The translations under genes were made by a program, and so were the position numbers. From IMG/VR virus record IMGVR_UViG_3300045051_000890, positions 1 through 28,017 of that record: DNA of 28,017 nucleotides. One strand, 5' to 3'. The first letter of the stretch is position 1. Each line of letters opens with the position of its first letter. This document shows, one piece after another, positions 17,407 through 23,635 of the stretch. The stretch comes from a virus. The notes under the pieces were generated by a model. It did not search any database and was not told the DNA's origin. It saw only the letters and a list, made by a program, of their open reading frames with translations.

Positions 17407-17751
17407 TTACCCTCCGTTCGCGGCCGGCGGCTTCGGGGGACGCCGGCGCAGGCCGAACCAGTTTGGCCCGCGCTGGTCCTTCCGAGCAACGTCGCCCTCC
17501 GCGGGGGCGGGGCGCGCGCGCTGCTCCATCAGCTCGTCCCGCGCCTTCTCGATCCGGTTCAGCCGCTCGTAGCCGGAGATCGCTTCACCCACCGACGACG
17601 AGCGCCCGAGCAGGAGCAGCCGGTCCACCGACAGGTTGTGCCGGCGCACCATGCCGTTCATCAGCGCGACGAGCCACGCGACGACGGCCAGCTCGAGCAC
17701 GGCGATCGCGCCGAGCGCGGCGCACAGGACAGCCAGGATGGTCTCGTTCAT
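17407..17751 (-). CDS. Small single-pass membrane protein (114 aa)
   Basis: ATG at 17751 overlaps the terL TGA (ATGA). Residues 4-31 form one long hydrophobic segment (AVLCAALGAIAVLELAVVA W...), followed by a basic turn (MVRRHNLSVDRLLLLGR), a helix (YERLNRIEKARDELMEQR) and a Pro/Arg-rich tail. One TM plus a basic cytoplasmic helix would suit a holin-like, inner-membrane spanin-like or host-membrane protein; the sequence does not decide. Finding it between terL and portal is unusual, since those two are normally adjacent, so it may be an accessory insertion. No lysis partner is visible nearby. Confidence 0.65.
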   Translation of the reverse strand: MNETILAVLCAALGAIAVLELAVVAWLVALMNGMVRRHNLSVDRLLLLGRSSSVGEAISGYERLNRIEKARDELMEQRARPAPAEGDVARKDQRGPNWFGLRRRPPKPPAANGG

Positions 17752-19718
17752 CGGCGCGTGCCCCTTCCCCACAGTGAACGTCCACGGATCCGGCGGGCCT
17801 CGTGCCGCTCCACCGCCCGCTTCATGGACAGGTCCATCGGCATCGGCTGGAGAACCTCGTTCGGATCGACCTTCGGCGGAGGGGGCGGCTTTCGCTTCGT
17901 GAGCGCGGCGTTGACGTGAACCCCGAGCGCCATCGCGGCCATGAGGATCAGGTCGTCGTGCTTCCCGACCATCGCGCCCGGCTTCGGGTTGTCGGGCATC
18001 TTCATGCCCTGGGCGACGGTCGGCCACACGAACGTCCGCGCCTGGTCGAAGAACGTCGCGTCGTGAACCCCGAGCAGCGGCGCGCGCGTCTCCGCCTCGA
18101 GCAGCTTGAGCGCGTACATCCGGAGCTGGTAGCTCTGCACCCACCCCGGCTTCCCGGTGGGCTGCTCACCCGGCTTCGTCACGTCCCGGTGGTACCAGAG
18201 CTTCGGGTACATGATCCGGAGGAGCTCCTGGAGCACCGCGCCGCCGTGGTTGTTCGCCTCGACGACGAGCAGCGCCTTGTCGAAGAACCACGCGAGCAGC
18301 GCGGCGACGTGCGCGATCTCGCGCGTGGAGAGCGACGTGCTCCGGTAGATCGCGGCGAACTCGAAGGCGTTCCGCGCGAGAACGCCGATCGCGTGCTCGT
18401 CTCGCCCGGTGATGCCCTCCGCCGGGTCGAGCACCACGACGTACTCCTCGCTCGCGTCGTACGGCGACCAGACCTGGAGCTCGCCGTCGGGGTCCGGCTC
18501 GATCTTCGGCTTCACCGGGGTGAGCCGCCCCGGCCCGCGGTCGTCGAGCGGCGGCCCCTCGTTCACTACCCGGGCGCGGTAGAGCGGCGCGCGCGCCCCC
18601 TTCACCGGGTCCGCCGCCCAGGCGGTGACCTTCCCGGGGATGAAGAAGTTGCGGCTCGAGGAGAGCCAGGCGTCCTCCTCGCAGGCGGGGTACTCCTGGC
18701 GGAAGATCTCGTACCGCGAGCGGCCCGGCTTGTAGCAGCGCGGGCTCGCGATGACCTGCCGGCGCCACGCCAGCTGCTCGAACGAGAGCTTGTACTTCGC
18801 CGCGTACGCCTGCTCGTCCTCCTCGTCCGTGCGGACCCACGTCCACCCGGCACGCTCCTCCGAGGAGACCGGGATCGCGTTGTCCGGGTCGATCCACCAG
18901 GGCAGGAAGATCGGCGTCCACTCGTTCCGGCCGGCCCGCGCCTCCGCCCAGGTGTCCCGGAAGAAGCCCACCGCGCCGTTCGCCGACGACTCGAGCACCG
19001 CCACCGTTCCCGGAGCGTTCGAGAGCGCGATGCCCATGCCCTGCCACGGGGGCGGGTCCTCCGGCCAGTAGGCGACCTCGGAGCCGTGGATGAAGTGCTT
19101 CGTCCCGCCGCGGCCGGGCTCCTTCGACTCGGCGCTCGTCACGGCGAGCACGCTCTGGAGCCCCATGTGCTCGGCACGCGACGCCTTGTCGGGGTTGCCG
19201 AACTTGAGCTCGCGCTTCGACGACGCCTCCGTCTCAGGCCGGACGCCGAACCGGCGGCGCTCGTCGTGGTCGTAGAACGTCTTCACCCCGCGCTCGAAGA
19301 TCTCCTCGGTGAGCTCGTTCTTGTCGGCGCACGTCAGTCCCTCCACGTACGCGCGCGTGCTCGTGTACCAGTACGCGAGCGCCTGGCAGAGCGACGAGAT
19401 CTTCTGCCGGCGGCTCTTGAGCACGATAATCCGGACCGGCAGGCCGCACCGGAGCCGCCACCGCACCTTCCGGACCACGATCCGCTGGCCCACCGTCAGC
19501 TTGAACGGGACGAGCTTCCCGCCGTCGATGTGCCGGACCCAGAGGCACTCCTCGATGAACGCCTCCGGGTCGAAGGCGTAGCGGTCGAGCCGCTCGAGGA
19601 TGTCCCGGTCGTCCGCGGGCGCGAACTCCGACGGCGCGCCGGAGTCCTTCGCCCGGCCGCGCGCGCCCTTCCGCCGCTTCGAGAGCTGGCGCCAGCGCCG
19701 CGTCGAAGGCTCGGTCAT
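17748..19718 (-). CDS. terL: Terminase large subunit, ATPase-nuclease (656 aa)
   Basis: ATG at 19718 overlaps the TGA of the gene before (ATGA). Domain order is an N-terminal ATPase, then an RNase H-like nuclease. The Walker A-like strand-loop is IIVLKSRRQKISSLCQA at about 97-113. The Walker B-like HGSEVAYW lies at 211-218 and the coupling motif VLESSANGAVGFF at 241-253. Nuclease acids are in VVVLDPAEG (Asp431), LLVVEANNHGG (Glu487) and KHDDLILMAAMAL (Asp588/589). TerL cuts concatemeric DNA and pumps it through the portal. The usual 'K.RQ.G.ST' is here KSRRQKISS, with Lys where Gly is expected. All other motifs are intact, so the enzyme is probably active. Confidence 0.88.
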   Translation of the reverse strand: MTEPSTRRWRQLSKRRKGARGRAKDSGAPSEFAPADDRDILERLDRYAFDPEAFIEECLWVRHIDGGKLVPFKLTVGQRIVVRKVRWRLRCGLPVRIIVLKSRRQKISSLCQALAYWYTSTRAYVEGLTCADKNELTEEIFERGVKTFYDHDERRRFGVRPETEASSKRELKFGNPDKASRAEHMGLQSVLAVTSAESKEPGRGGTKHFIHGSEVAYWPEDPPPWQGMGIALSNAPGTVAVLESSANGAVGFFRDTWAEARAGRNEWTPIFLPWWIDPDNAIPVSSEERAGWTWVRTDEEDEQAYAAKYKLSFEQLAWRRQVIASPRCYKPGRSRYEIFRQEYPACEEDAWLSSSRNFFIPGKVTAWAADPVKGARAPLYRARVVNEGPPLDDRGPGRLTPVKPKIEPDPDGELQVWSPYDASEEYVVVLDPAEGITGRDEHAIGVLARNAFEFAAIYRSTSLSTREIAHVAALLAWFFDKALLVVEANNHGGAVLQELLRIMYPKLWYHRDVTKPGEQPTGKPGWVQSYQLRMYALKLLEAETRAPLLGVHDATFFDQARTFVWPTVAQGMKMPDNPKPGAMVGKHDDLILMAAMALGVHVNAALTKRKPPPPPKVDPNEVLQPMPMDLSMKRAVERHEARRIRGRSLWGRGTRR

Positions 19719-20047
19719 CGGTGCGCCGCCAGCCGCGGACCGCGCCCGCCGGGCACCGGTGGACGGGGCGACTTGTTCACCTTCTCCGGGGGGAGCTTCC
19801 GCTCGTAGAGCCGGTAGTACATCCGGTGACGCGCGCGCACCGCCTCCCGAACGTCCTCCTCCCGGGCCTCCTCCTCGTCGAGCTTCACCCGCTCCTCGAT
19901 CGCCGCCGGCCCCGCAAGGCAGCCGCCCCCGCACCCCACGCCGCGCCGCGCCTGCTCCGCCACGCACGCGTCCCGCGCCATCCCGTCCGACATCCGCTTC
20001 GGGCAGCGCACCATCCCGCCCACCACCAACGGGAGCGGCGGCTTCAC
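19715..20047 (-). CDS. Small Cys-containing protein next to terL (110 aa)
   Basis: GTG at 20047 overlaps the upstream TGA (GTGA); an internal ATG at codon 12 is an alternative. Cysteines at 15, 28, 39 and 43 (MVRCPKRMSDGMARDACVA, GVGCGGGCLAG) could bind a metal. The second half is helical and charged (EERVKLDEEEAREEDVREA, then RARHRMYYRLYERKLPPEK). No family recognised. The tight overlap with terL suggests a packaging-linked or regulatory accessory protein. Confidence 0.6.
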   Translation of the reverse strand: MKPPLPLVVGGMVRCPKRMSDGMARDACVAEQARRGVGCGGGCLAGPAAIEERVKLDEEEAREEDVREAVRARHRMYYRLYERKLPPEKVNKSPRPPVPGGRGPRLAAHR

Positions 20048-20241
20048 GGCTCGAGCTCCAGCCCGCCGTCGGGCATCCGCAGGTCCGACCACTCGGCCCC
20101 GCAGGGGCACTCCATCGACAGCACCCGGTGCCCGCGGACGAACCGCAACGACGTGACCCGCGGGTCGTGGTGGCCGAACGTCTCGTGCCAGAAGAACCTG
20201 GCGAGCTTCCCGGCGGCCTCGAGGAACGGCTTCACCCTCAT
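20044..20241 (-). CDS. Small hypothetical protein with CPCG motif (65 aa)
   Basis: ATG at 20241 overlaps the preceding TGA (ATGA) and has AAGGAGG six bases upstream. Starts MRVKPFLEAAGKLARFFWHE, then a beta-like half (RVTSLRFVRGHRVLSMECP) with a CPCGAEW knuckle at about 45-51. One CxC alone is too little for a full zinc site unless histidines (HETFGHH) join. No known family. Confidence 0.6.
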   Translation of the reverse strand: MRVKPFLEAAGKLARFFWHETFGHHDPRVTSLRFVRGHRVLSMECPCGAEWSDLRMPDGGLELEP

Positions 20242-20453
20242 CTCCCCCTCCTTCGCGCCTCCCGGCGCACACTCGGAAACGCCGGCGCCCGGTTCGAGCG
20301 CCGCTCCCTCACCCCCGCCGGCGCCGCCCGCTTCGGCAGCTTCTCCGGCCGCCCCGTCTCCGCCAGCCACCGCTCCGTCGTCCCCGCAGGAAGCTGGCCG
20401 TGCGCCTCGAGCACCCGGAACTTCGCGAGCTGCGCGCGCGAGCGGAACGGCAT
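20238..20453 (-). CDS. Small basic phage protein of the 'S.AQ' type (71 aa)
   Basis: ATG at 20453 shares a base with the upstream TGA (TGATG). The first 42 residues (MPFRSRAQLAKFRVLEA, TTERWLAETGRPEKLPKR) follow the pattern 'MPf.SkAQ.rf......W..ET....LP.r', which I recall in many small phage proteins coded near terminase and portal genes. Their function is unknown. The last 25 residues are Arg-rich. The family likeness is from memory and unverified. Confidence 0.6.
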   Translation of the reverse strand: MPFRSRAQLAKFRVLEAHGQLPAGTTERWLAETGRPEKLPKRAAPAGVRERRSNRAPAFPSVRREARRRGR

Positions 20454-20677
20454 CAGCGCCTCGGGTGCAGCGGGCACGCGGCGCCGGCAGCAAGGAGCCT
20501 TCCGCAGTAGAAGCAGACCGCTCCCGCCGGCACGGCGGCAGACGGGCAGAGAGCGCAGTCGGCCGCCTTCGTAGCCCGTCGCCCCCCGTTCTTCCCGCCC
20601 GCCGCCGTGCCTCGCTTGAACGTCCTGTCCCACCCGTCGCGGTATTCCCTCGTCGCCGGCATCGACCGGATCGTCAT
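20453..20677 (-). CDS. Small protein with Cys pairs, possible zinc ribbon (74 aa)
   Basis: ATG at 20677 with CTGGAGG six bases upstream; an in-frame GTG at 20683 abuts that ribosome site and is unlikely. The N-terminus REYRDGWDRTFKRG is like a motif found in small phage proteins ('YR.nWdrIFg'). The C-terminus has ADCALCPSAA, then AVCFYCGRLL and ACPLHPRR. The two CxxC pairs plus CPLH form a plausible four-ligand zinc site. Might bind nucleic acid. Coupled to the next gene by TGATG. Confidence 0.6.
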   Translation of the reverse strand: MTIRSMPATREYRDGWDRTFKRGTAAGGKNGGRRATKAADCALCPSAAVPAGAVCFYCGRLLAAGAACPLHPRR

Positions 20678-20679
20678 CG

Positions 20680-20802
20680 TCACCCTCCAGCGAGCTCGAA
20701 CTGCTCGCAGCCACACGTCAGGCACCCCCGGGGTATCCACTCCCAGGAAGTGCTCACCGAGACCTCGTGCTCCTCCAGTGTGCAGCCGCACCGGCAGAGC
20801 AC
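20680..20802 (-). CDS. Tiny Cys-rich protein (40 aa)
   Basis: Starts at GTG 20802 with CCGGAG just upstream; a longer frame continues into the hairpin-rich gap and is not supported. The product has LCRCGCTLEEHEV and RGCLTCGCEQFEL, that is Cys at 3, 5, 7 and 27, 30, 32. This resembles a minimal zinc ribbon with Cys clusters on both sides of a beta hairpin. It opens the run of five short, mostly Cys-bearing genes before terL. The start is uncertain because several GTG codons lie upstream. Confidence 0.5.
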   Translation of the reverse strand: MLCRCGCTLEEHEVSVSTSWEWIPRGCLTCGCEQFELAGG

Positions 20803-20872
20803 GCGCTCCGGACGACTCGAAAGATGCTGGGTGGCGGATTCGCGTACCGCCGCACCGGCTGCCACCGGCCTC

Positions 20873-20907
20873 TCGTGCCCCAGCGCACGACCGGGATTCG
20901 AACCCGG
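20873..20907 (-). ncRNA. tRNA T-arm-like hairpin plus adjacent hairpin (element C)
   Basis: On the minus strand, 20907-20891 reads CCGGG-TTCGAAT-CCCGG, a five-pair stem and seven-base loop identical to a tRNA T-arm. It is directly followed by a second perfect stem, TCGTGC/GCACGA with a six-base loop (20890-20873). I could not fold a D-arm, anticodon arm or acceptor stem around it, so it is not a normal tRNA gene. It lies 88 bases before the GTG of the 40-aa gene. Confidence 0.55.
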
Positions 20908-20938
20908 GCAACCTGTTACGGAAAGTGTTGGATGAGGG

Positions 20939-20958
20939 TCAGCGCGGAGAGACGCTGA
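20939..20958 (-). other. Hairpin in the terS-downstream gap
   Basis: TCAGCG and CGCTGA form a perfect 6-bp stem around an eight-base loop. It sits between the terS terminator-like stem and element C, making the 200-base gap from 20803 to 21002 a chain of at least four stem-loops. Confidence 0.4.
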
Positions 20959-20965
20959 GTTAAAT

Positions 20966-20985
20966 GAGAGCGGGACCTCGCTCCC
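20966..20985 (-). terminator. Terminator-like hairpin after terS
   Basis: On the minus strand GGGAGCG-AGGTCC-CGCTCTC (one G-T pair) is followed by ATTTAA, 18 bases after the terS stop. This is a short intrinsic-terminator-like stem with a modest T-rich tail; it may reduce read-through into the terL operon. Confidence 0.45.
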
Positions 20986-21002
20986 CCATAAGCCTGCCCT
21001 AG

Positions 21003-21494
21003 TCATGCCGAGGGCTTACCCTGGCCTGGCGGGGAGTTGCCATACTGGCCGTTATCAGACGCTCCGCTCGCTGTGCTTCCGCGGCGCGTCGCCCTTGACT
21101 CCCAGGCTCGGCGGAGAGCGTCCCCATCCCCTTTCCCGGGCGAGCCGTCGAGGAGGTCTCTCGCTGCCGCCAGTCCGTTCTGGCCTGGAACGTCAAGCAG
21201 GCCAGCGGTTCTAGCGAGCGCGTAGGGCCTGAGCAGCCTACGAGCGATTGCCTCTCCTGCGGGGTCCGTGGCGAGCATCGGAGCGAGCGCCTGAATCGCT
21301 CCACGGACCTGGACCCTACCGAGCACATCGAGCACCGTCTTCGCGCTCGTCCACCCTACCGAAGCAGCCGCATCTTCAGGAGTTTCCCCGCGCAGCAACT
21401 CCATGACGAATGCGCGCTCCGAGGCAGTGCAGGCGTCGAGAGTGTCCCAGGCGTTCGAGGGAGGGGGGCCGTTGCTGTTTCGCTTCGAGGGCAC
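21003..21494 (-). CDS. terS: Terminase small subunit-like protein (163 aa)
   Basis: The start is GTG at 21494; no good ribosome site is near it, so the exact start is open. Residues about 24-75 (SERAFVMELLRGETPEDAA, then ASVGWTSAKTVLDVLGRVQV) follow the terminase small subunit pattern: an 'F....l.G....eAa...G' helix-turn-helix, then short helices and 'v..ai'. A second helical part follows (AIARRLLRPYALARTAG, GLAAARDLLDG), with a disordered Gly/Ser-rich tail. TerS recognises the packaging site and feeds DNA to TerL. It is the first gene of the late strand, but it is separated from terL by five tiny genes and a structured gap. Confidence 0.65.
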   Translation of the reverse strand: MPSKRNSNGPPPSNAWDTLDACTASERAFVMELLRGETPEDAAASVGWTSAKTVLDVLGRVQVRGAIQALAPMLATDPAGEAIARRLLRPYALARTAGLLDVPGQNGLAAARDLLDGSPGKGDGDALRRAWESRATRRGSTASGASDNGQYGNSPPGQGKPSA

Positions 21495-21809
21495 GCGCGA
21501 AGCGTCTCGTTCTCCGCAGAGCGTGTCAAGGACAATCGTAGAATACGTGACAATACGTGGCCTTATGCTACACGACCGGGTGGGTCAAGATTGCGCACCC
21601 AGGGTCACCATGGACCCCTGCGTCCTGTTCGGGACAAGCGAGTGATTTGACCGGGTTAGCTGGACCCTGGGTTGTCACTCGAGACCCGGGGGTTTCTGTG
21701 ATTCCTGGGGGTTAGGTCGATTCTGGGCGGTTGGCACGTTCGCAGCAATGGAGCCCTCTCGACTGCCGAGCGGCGCGGAATGGACCGGGCCGGGCAGAAC
21801 GAGGGCTGT
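21495..21809. promoter_or_regulatory. Divergent control region with direct repeats
   Basis: No gene is visible in these 315 bases between terS (minus) and the first plus-strand gene. A relatively AT-rich island (21530-21570) has AATACGTG twice, at 21542-21549 and 21552-21559, exactly ten bases apart. Three imperfect repeats of the form GATT...GGGTTaG lie at 21644-21660, 21700-21716 and 21719-21734. Promoters for both strands should be here, but I see no convincing -35/-10 pair. Confidence 0.5.
21644..21734 (+). repeat. Three imperfect direct repeats (GATT...GGTTaG)
   Basis: Copies are GATTTGACCGGGTTAGC (21644), GATTCCTGGGGGTTAGG (21700) and GATTCTGGGCGGTTGG (21719). The last two start 19 bases apart. 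Possible repressor or replication-initiator sites upstream of the plus-strand genes; degenerate enough that chance is not excluded. Confidence 0.35.
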
Positions 21810-22130
21810 ATGAACCCCACGACGACGACGATGACGCGGGATGAGATGTTGGCCGAGCTGGCGCGGCTCCAGGCGCAGAACGAGGCGCTGAAGGCTGGCA
21901 AGGTGGCCCGGGTGACGCTGAAGGTGTCGGAGAAGGGCGGCGTCTCCGTGTACGGGCTCGGCCGCTTCCCGGTGACGCTCTACCCCGAGACCTGGGAGAA
22001 GCTGCTCTCCATGGACGCGACCATCCGGAAGTTCATCGCCGCGAACAAGAGCGTGCTCGACGCCCGCGGCGCGGCGAGCAAGGCTGCCAAGGCGGCGGGT
22101 TCCGCGGCTGGCGCCACGGTCACCAAGTAG
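21810..22130 (+). CDS. Small conserved-looking phage protein, YGLGRFPVTLY motif (106 aa)
   Basis: ATG at 21810 with GAGGG five bases upstream; an earlier in-frame ATG at 21780 lacks a ribosome site. A helix (TRDEMLAELARLQAQNEAL) precedes a compact domain, VARVTLKVSEKGGVSVYGL, GRFPVTLYPETWEKLLSM and IRKFIAANKSVL. It ends in an Ala/Lys-rich tail. I recall the 'kvSekGgvSVYGLGRFPVTLY..qW..LL' core in uncharacterised phage and virus proteins, but know no function. It is the first gene of the plus strand, just after the control region, and is followed by a hairpin, so it is probably made early and in quantity. Confidence 0.75.
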   Translation: MNPTTTTMTRDEMLAELARLQAQNEALKAGKVARVTLKVSEKGGVSVYGLGRFPVTLYPETWEKLLSMDATIRKFIAANKSVLDARGAASKAAKAAGSAAGATVTK

Positions 22131-22138
22131 CTTACCCG

Positions 22139-22170
22139 CGGCCCCGCTTGCCTTCCTGGGAGCGGGGCCG
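22139..22170 (+). terminator. Terminator-like hairpin
   Basis: CGGCCCCGC (22139-22147) pairs with GCGGGGCCG (22162-22170), a perfect 9-bp stem with a 14-base loop, nine bases after the stop of the 106-aa gene, followed by TTCC. Strong stem, weak T tail, as usual in GC-rich genomes. Confidence 0.6.
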
Positions 22171-22192
22171 TTCCATGTCCGGAGGATTCACC

Positions 22193-22348
22193 ATGTTCCG
22201 TCAGACTCTCTGGTCCGCCCGCGCGACTGCCATGCACCGATACCGCGAGATGAACCGCAACGAGCGGCGCCTCGCGACGCTGGGGGTCCGCCTGGTGCGC
22301 ATCATCGGCTACGTGGAGCGCCGCCTCGGGATGCTCTCGTACTGGTAG
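22193..22348 (+). CDS. Small basic protein (51 aa)
   Basis: ATG at 22193 with GGAGG at 22181-22185 and a seven-base spacer; the earlier in-frame ATGs lie in or next to the preceding hairpin and lack such a site. The product (MFRQTLWSARATAMHRYREM, then ERRLATLGVRLVRIIGYVER) is one or two Arg-rich amphipathic helices ending RLGMLSYW. It is bracketed by two strong hairpins, so it forms its own transcription unit or sits on a short transcript with the 106-aa gene. No family recognised. Confidence 0.6.
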   Translation: MFRQTLWSARATAMHRYREMNRNERRLATLGVRLVRIIGYVERRLGMLSYW

Positions 22349-22374
22349 CACTCCCAGGGAAGGCCAGTCGCAAC

Positions 22375-22404
22375 GCGGGGCGCTCCGGCAGCGGGGCGCC
22401 CCGC
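22375..22404 (+). terminator. Terminator-like hairpin
   Basis: GCGGGGCGC (22375-22383) pairs with GCGCCCCGC (22396-22404), a perfect 9-bp stem with a 12-base loop, 26 bases after the 51-aa gene. An overlapping 16-base palindrome is centred at 22397/22398. Probably ends the first plus-strand unit. Confidence 0.55.
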
Positions 22405-22560
22405 TGGCGTTTCGGGCGCCGCACGAGCGACCGCGCCACGCGAACGGAAACCGGGCGCCTGGCGATTCGTCGGGCCGACCCCGGGCGATACCGCGGGGCG
22501 AGCGCCGCGCCGCTCCCAGGGGCGCTTGCGGCGCCTGGCGACCGTGCGACCGGGCGCCGC
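22397..22560 (+). repeat. Imperfect GGCGCC...TGGCG direct repeats
   Basis: GGCGCCTGGCGA is exact at 22454-22465 and 22530-22541. A related copy with four extra bases begins near 22395 (GGGCGCCCCGCTGGCGTTTC). Each is followed within 10-20 bases by a GGGC(GCC) block. They lie in a gene-free stretch and might be iterons or operators. Confidence 0.35.
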
Positions 22561-23210
22561 TCCTAGTCCACCCCTGGTCTACCGCTACCCTCTCCAGGTC
22601 CAGCTCGACCCGGAGCTCCCCGGGTGCAGACCGACCCACCCCAGGGTGAGCAACGCGCGCGCGCCGACTGCGCGGGCCAAACCCAACCGAGGACACGCGC
22701 GCGGGCTCGAGCGGGCAGGCACGGACCGCTGACTGCTCGCCAGCTGCGGCTCCGATCTCTCGGGACGCTCACCAGATCACCGAAACCAGGACAGGCCACG
22801 ATCCGCTTACGAGAGACCTGTCCTGGTGGCGAGCCCAACGGCAGCATCGACGGGGAGGTGACGCCTGCCGAGACCTCGACTGCTTCGGCGCTGACTTCCG
22901 TCTCCTCGACTCGGGCCGGACAGCCGCGCGCGAGCAGAGCAGCCGGCCGAGGGCGTGTCAATATGGCATGGATGTCATGGCGCTGGTGTCGTGCCGACCA
23001 CGACTTCCATGTCATACCTCCCTTCTGGTCTATGGGTCGGCGCCGCGACCCGGGGTGCGTTTCAACCCACCGCCGAACGGGGGTGCGACCGCCAGCAAAA
23101 TCGGGCGTTTGCGCCGTTTTCGACCGCGGCACGACGATTGCTCGTCTCCGCAGCGGCGCCTGGTGCGCGCCCTGGCCCTGGAAGGCCAGAAACCGACGGA
23201 GGGTTGGACC
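22405..23210. other. About 800 bases without a convincing gene
   Basis: Open frames on both strands here lack ribosome sites, have Arg/Pro/Ala-heavy compositions typical of GC-rich non-coding DNA, and match nothing I know. The stretch holds the GGCGCC repeats, an 11-bp inverted repeat (22785-22827), and a less GC-rich patch at about 22955-23030 where ATGTCAT occurs at 22972-22978 and 23009-23015. Candidate functions are a promoter region for the operon starting at 23211 or a replication or recombination site. Confidence 0.45.
22785..22827. repeat. Perfect 11-bp inverted repeat with 21-base spacer
   Basis: ACCAGGACAGG (22785-22795) and CCTGTCCTGGT (22817-22827) are exact complements separated by 21 bases. 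There is no T-run after it on either strand. It could be a protein-binding or recombination site or an RNA stem in the leader of the downstream operon. Confidence 0.5.
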
Positions 23211-23387
23211 ATGGGCAAGACGCTGCGGAAGGACCCGGCGGGCAGGCGGGTGAGGGAGAACGAACTCCGGATGGACCGCGAGACCGAGAAGGTCGGTCCC
23301 GAGCTGGGGTGGGGCTCGAAGTACGTGACCCTACCGGACGACGTGGAGCGGGAGGTCTCGGTGGACCTCGCGAGGTGGCTGTCGTGA
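23211..23387 (+). CDS. Small charged hypothetical protein (58 aa)
   Basis: ATG at 23211 with GGAGGG eight bases upstream; a longer frame begins upstream in the gene-free stretch without support. The product is MGKTLRKDPAGRRVRENELR, then a helix with Glu/Lys and KYVTLPDDVEREVSVDLARW. It ends GTGA-overlapped with the next gene, so the two are coupled. This is the first gene of the second plus-strand operon. No family recognised. Confidence 0.6.
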   Translation: MGKTLRKDPAGRRVRENELRMDRETEKVGPELGWGSKYVTLPDDVEREVSVDLARWLS

Positions 23388-23635
23388 CCGCCGCCATCCT
23401 GGCCCTCGTGCTCTCGGCCGCCGCTCCCTTGGAGGGCTCGCGCTCCTGGTGCGAGACTGTGGCGGCGACGGACAGCGAGGTCGAGTTCTGCGCCGCGGCG
23501 TACCCCAGTCTCGCAGCCGAGTGGCGGCGCGAGATCGAGGGGGTGGAGACCGAGGCGGCCTGCAAGGCGGAGTGCAAGGGGCAGTACCACGAGACGTGCG
23601 AAGCGTCCTGCGAGGACTGGAGGTGGTCGCGATGA
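23384..23635 (+). CDS. Exported Cys-rich protein with twin CX3C motifs (83 aa)
   Basis: GTG at 23384 overlaps the preceding TGA; GAGG lies eight bases upstream. Residues 1-18 (VTAAILALVLSAAAPLEG) look like a signal peptide or membrane anchor with little charge at the N-terminus. The mature part has six cysteines: 23, 36, 60, 64, 72 and 76. The last four form C-x3-C-x7-C-x3-C (ACKAECKGQYHETCEASCED), a twin CX3C helical hairpin normally clamped by two disulfides. That implies an oxidising compartment, so a periplasmic or secreted location is likely. The stop overlaps the next ATG (ATGA). Function unknown; possibilities include envelope modification or superinfection exclusion. Confidence 0.65.
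   Translation: MTAAILALVLSAAAPLEGSRSWCETVAATDSEVEFCAAAYPSLAAEWRREIEGVETEAACKAECKGQYHETCEASCEDWRWSR

Noticed and set aside
20880-20990. Complete tRNA gene on the minus strand
   Set aside because: The T-arm is perfect, but no acceptor 5' strand pairs with TCGTGCG and no 5-bp anticodon stem with a seven-base loop lies at the right distance; the 3' strand instead pairs with a downstream GCACGA.
23055-23080. GTTTCAACCC resembling the end of a CRISPR repeat
   Set aside because: It occurs once, without repeated units or regular spacers.
23096-23122. AAAA...GGGCG...GCGCC...TTTT possible bidirectional terminator
   Set aside because: The GC stem is only four pairs and out of register with the A/T arms, and no gene ends next to it.
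22563-23132. 189-codon minus-strand frame in the gene-free stretch
   Set aside because: No ribosome site, Arg/Pro/Ser-heavy composition, no recognisable motif, and codon pattern unlike the surrounding genes.
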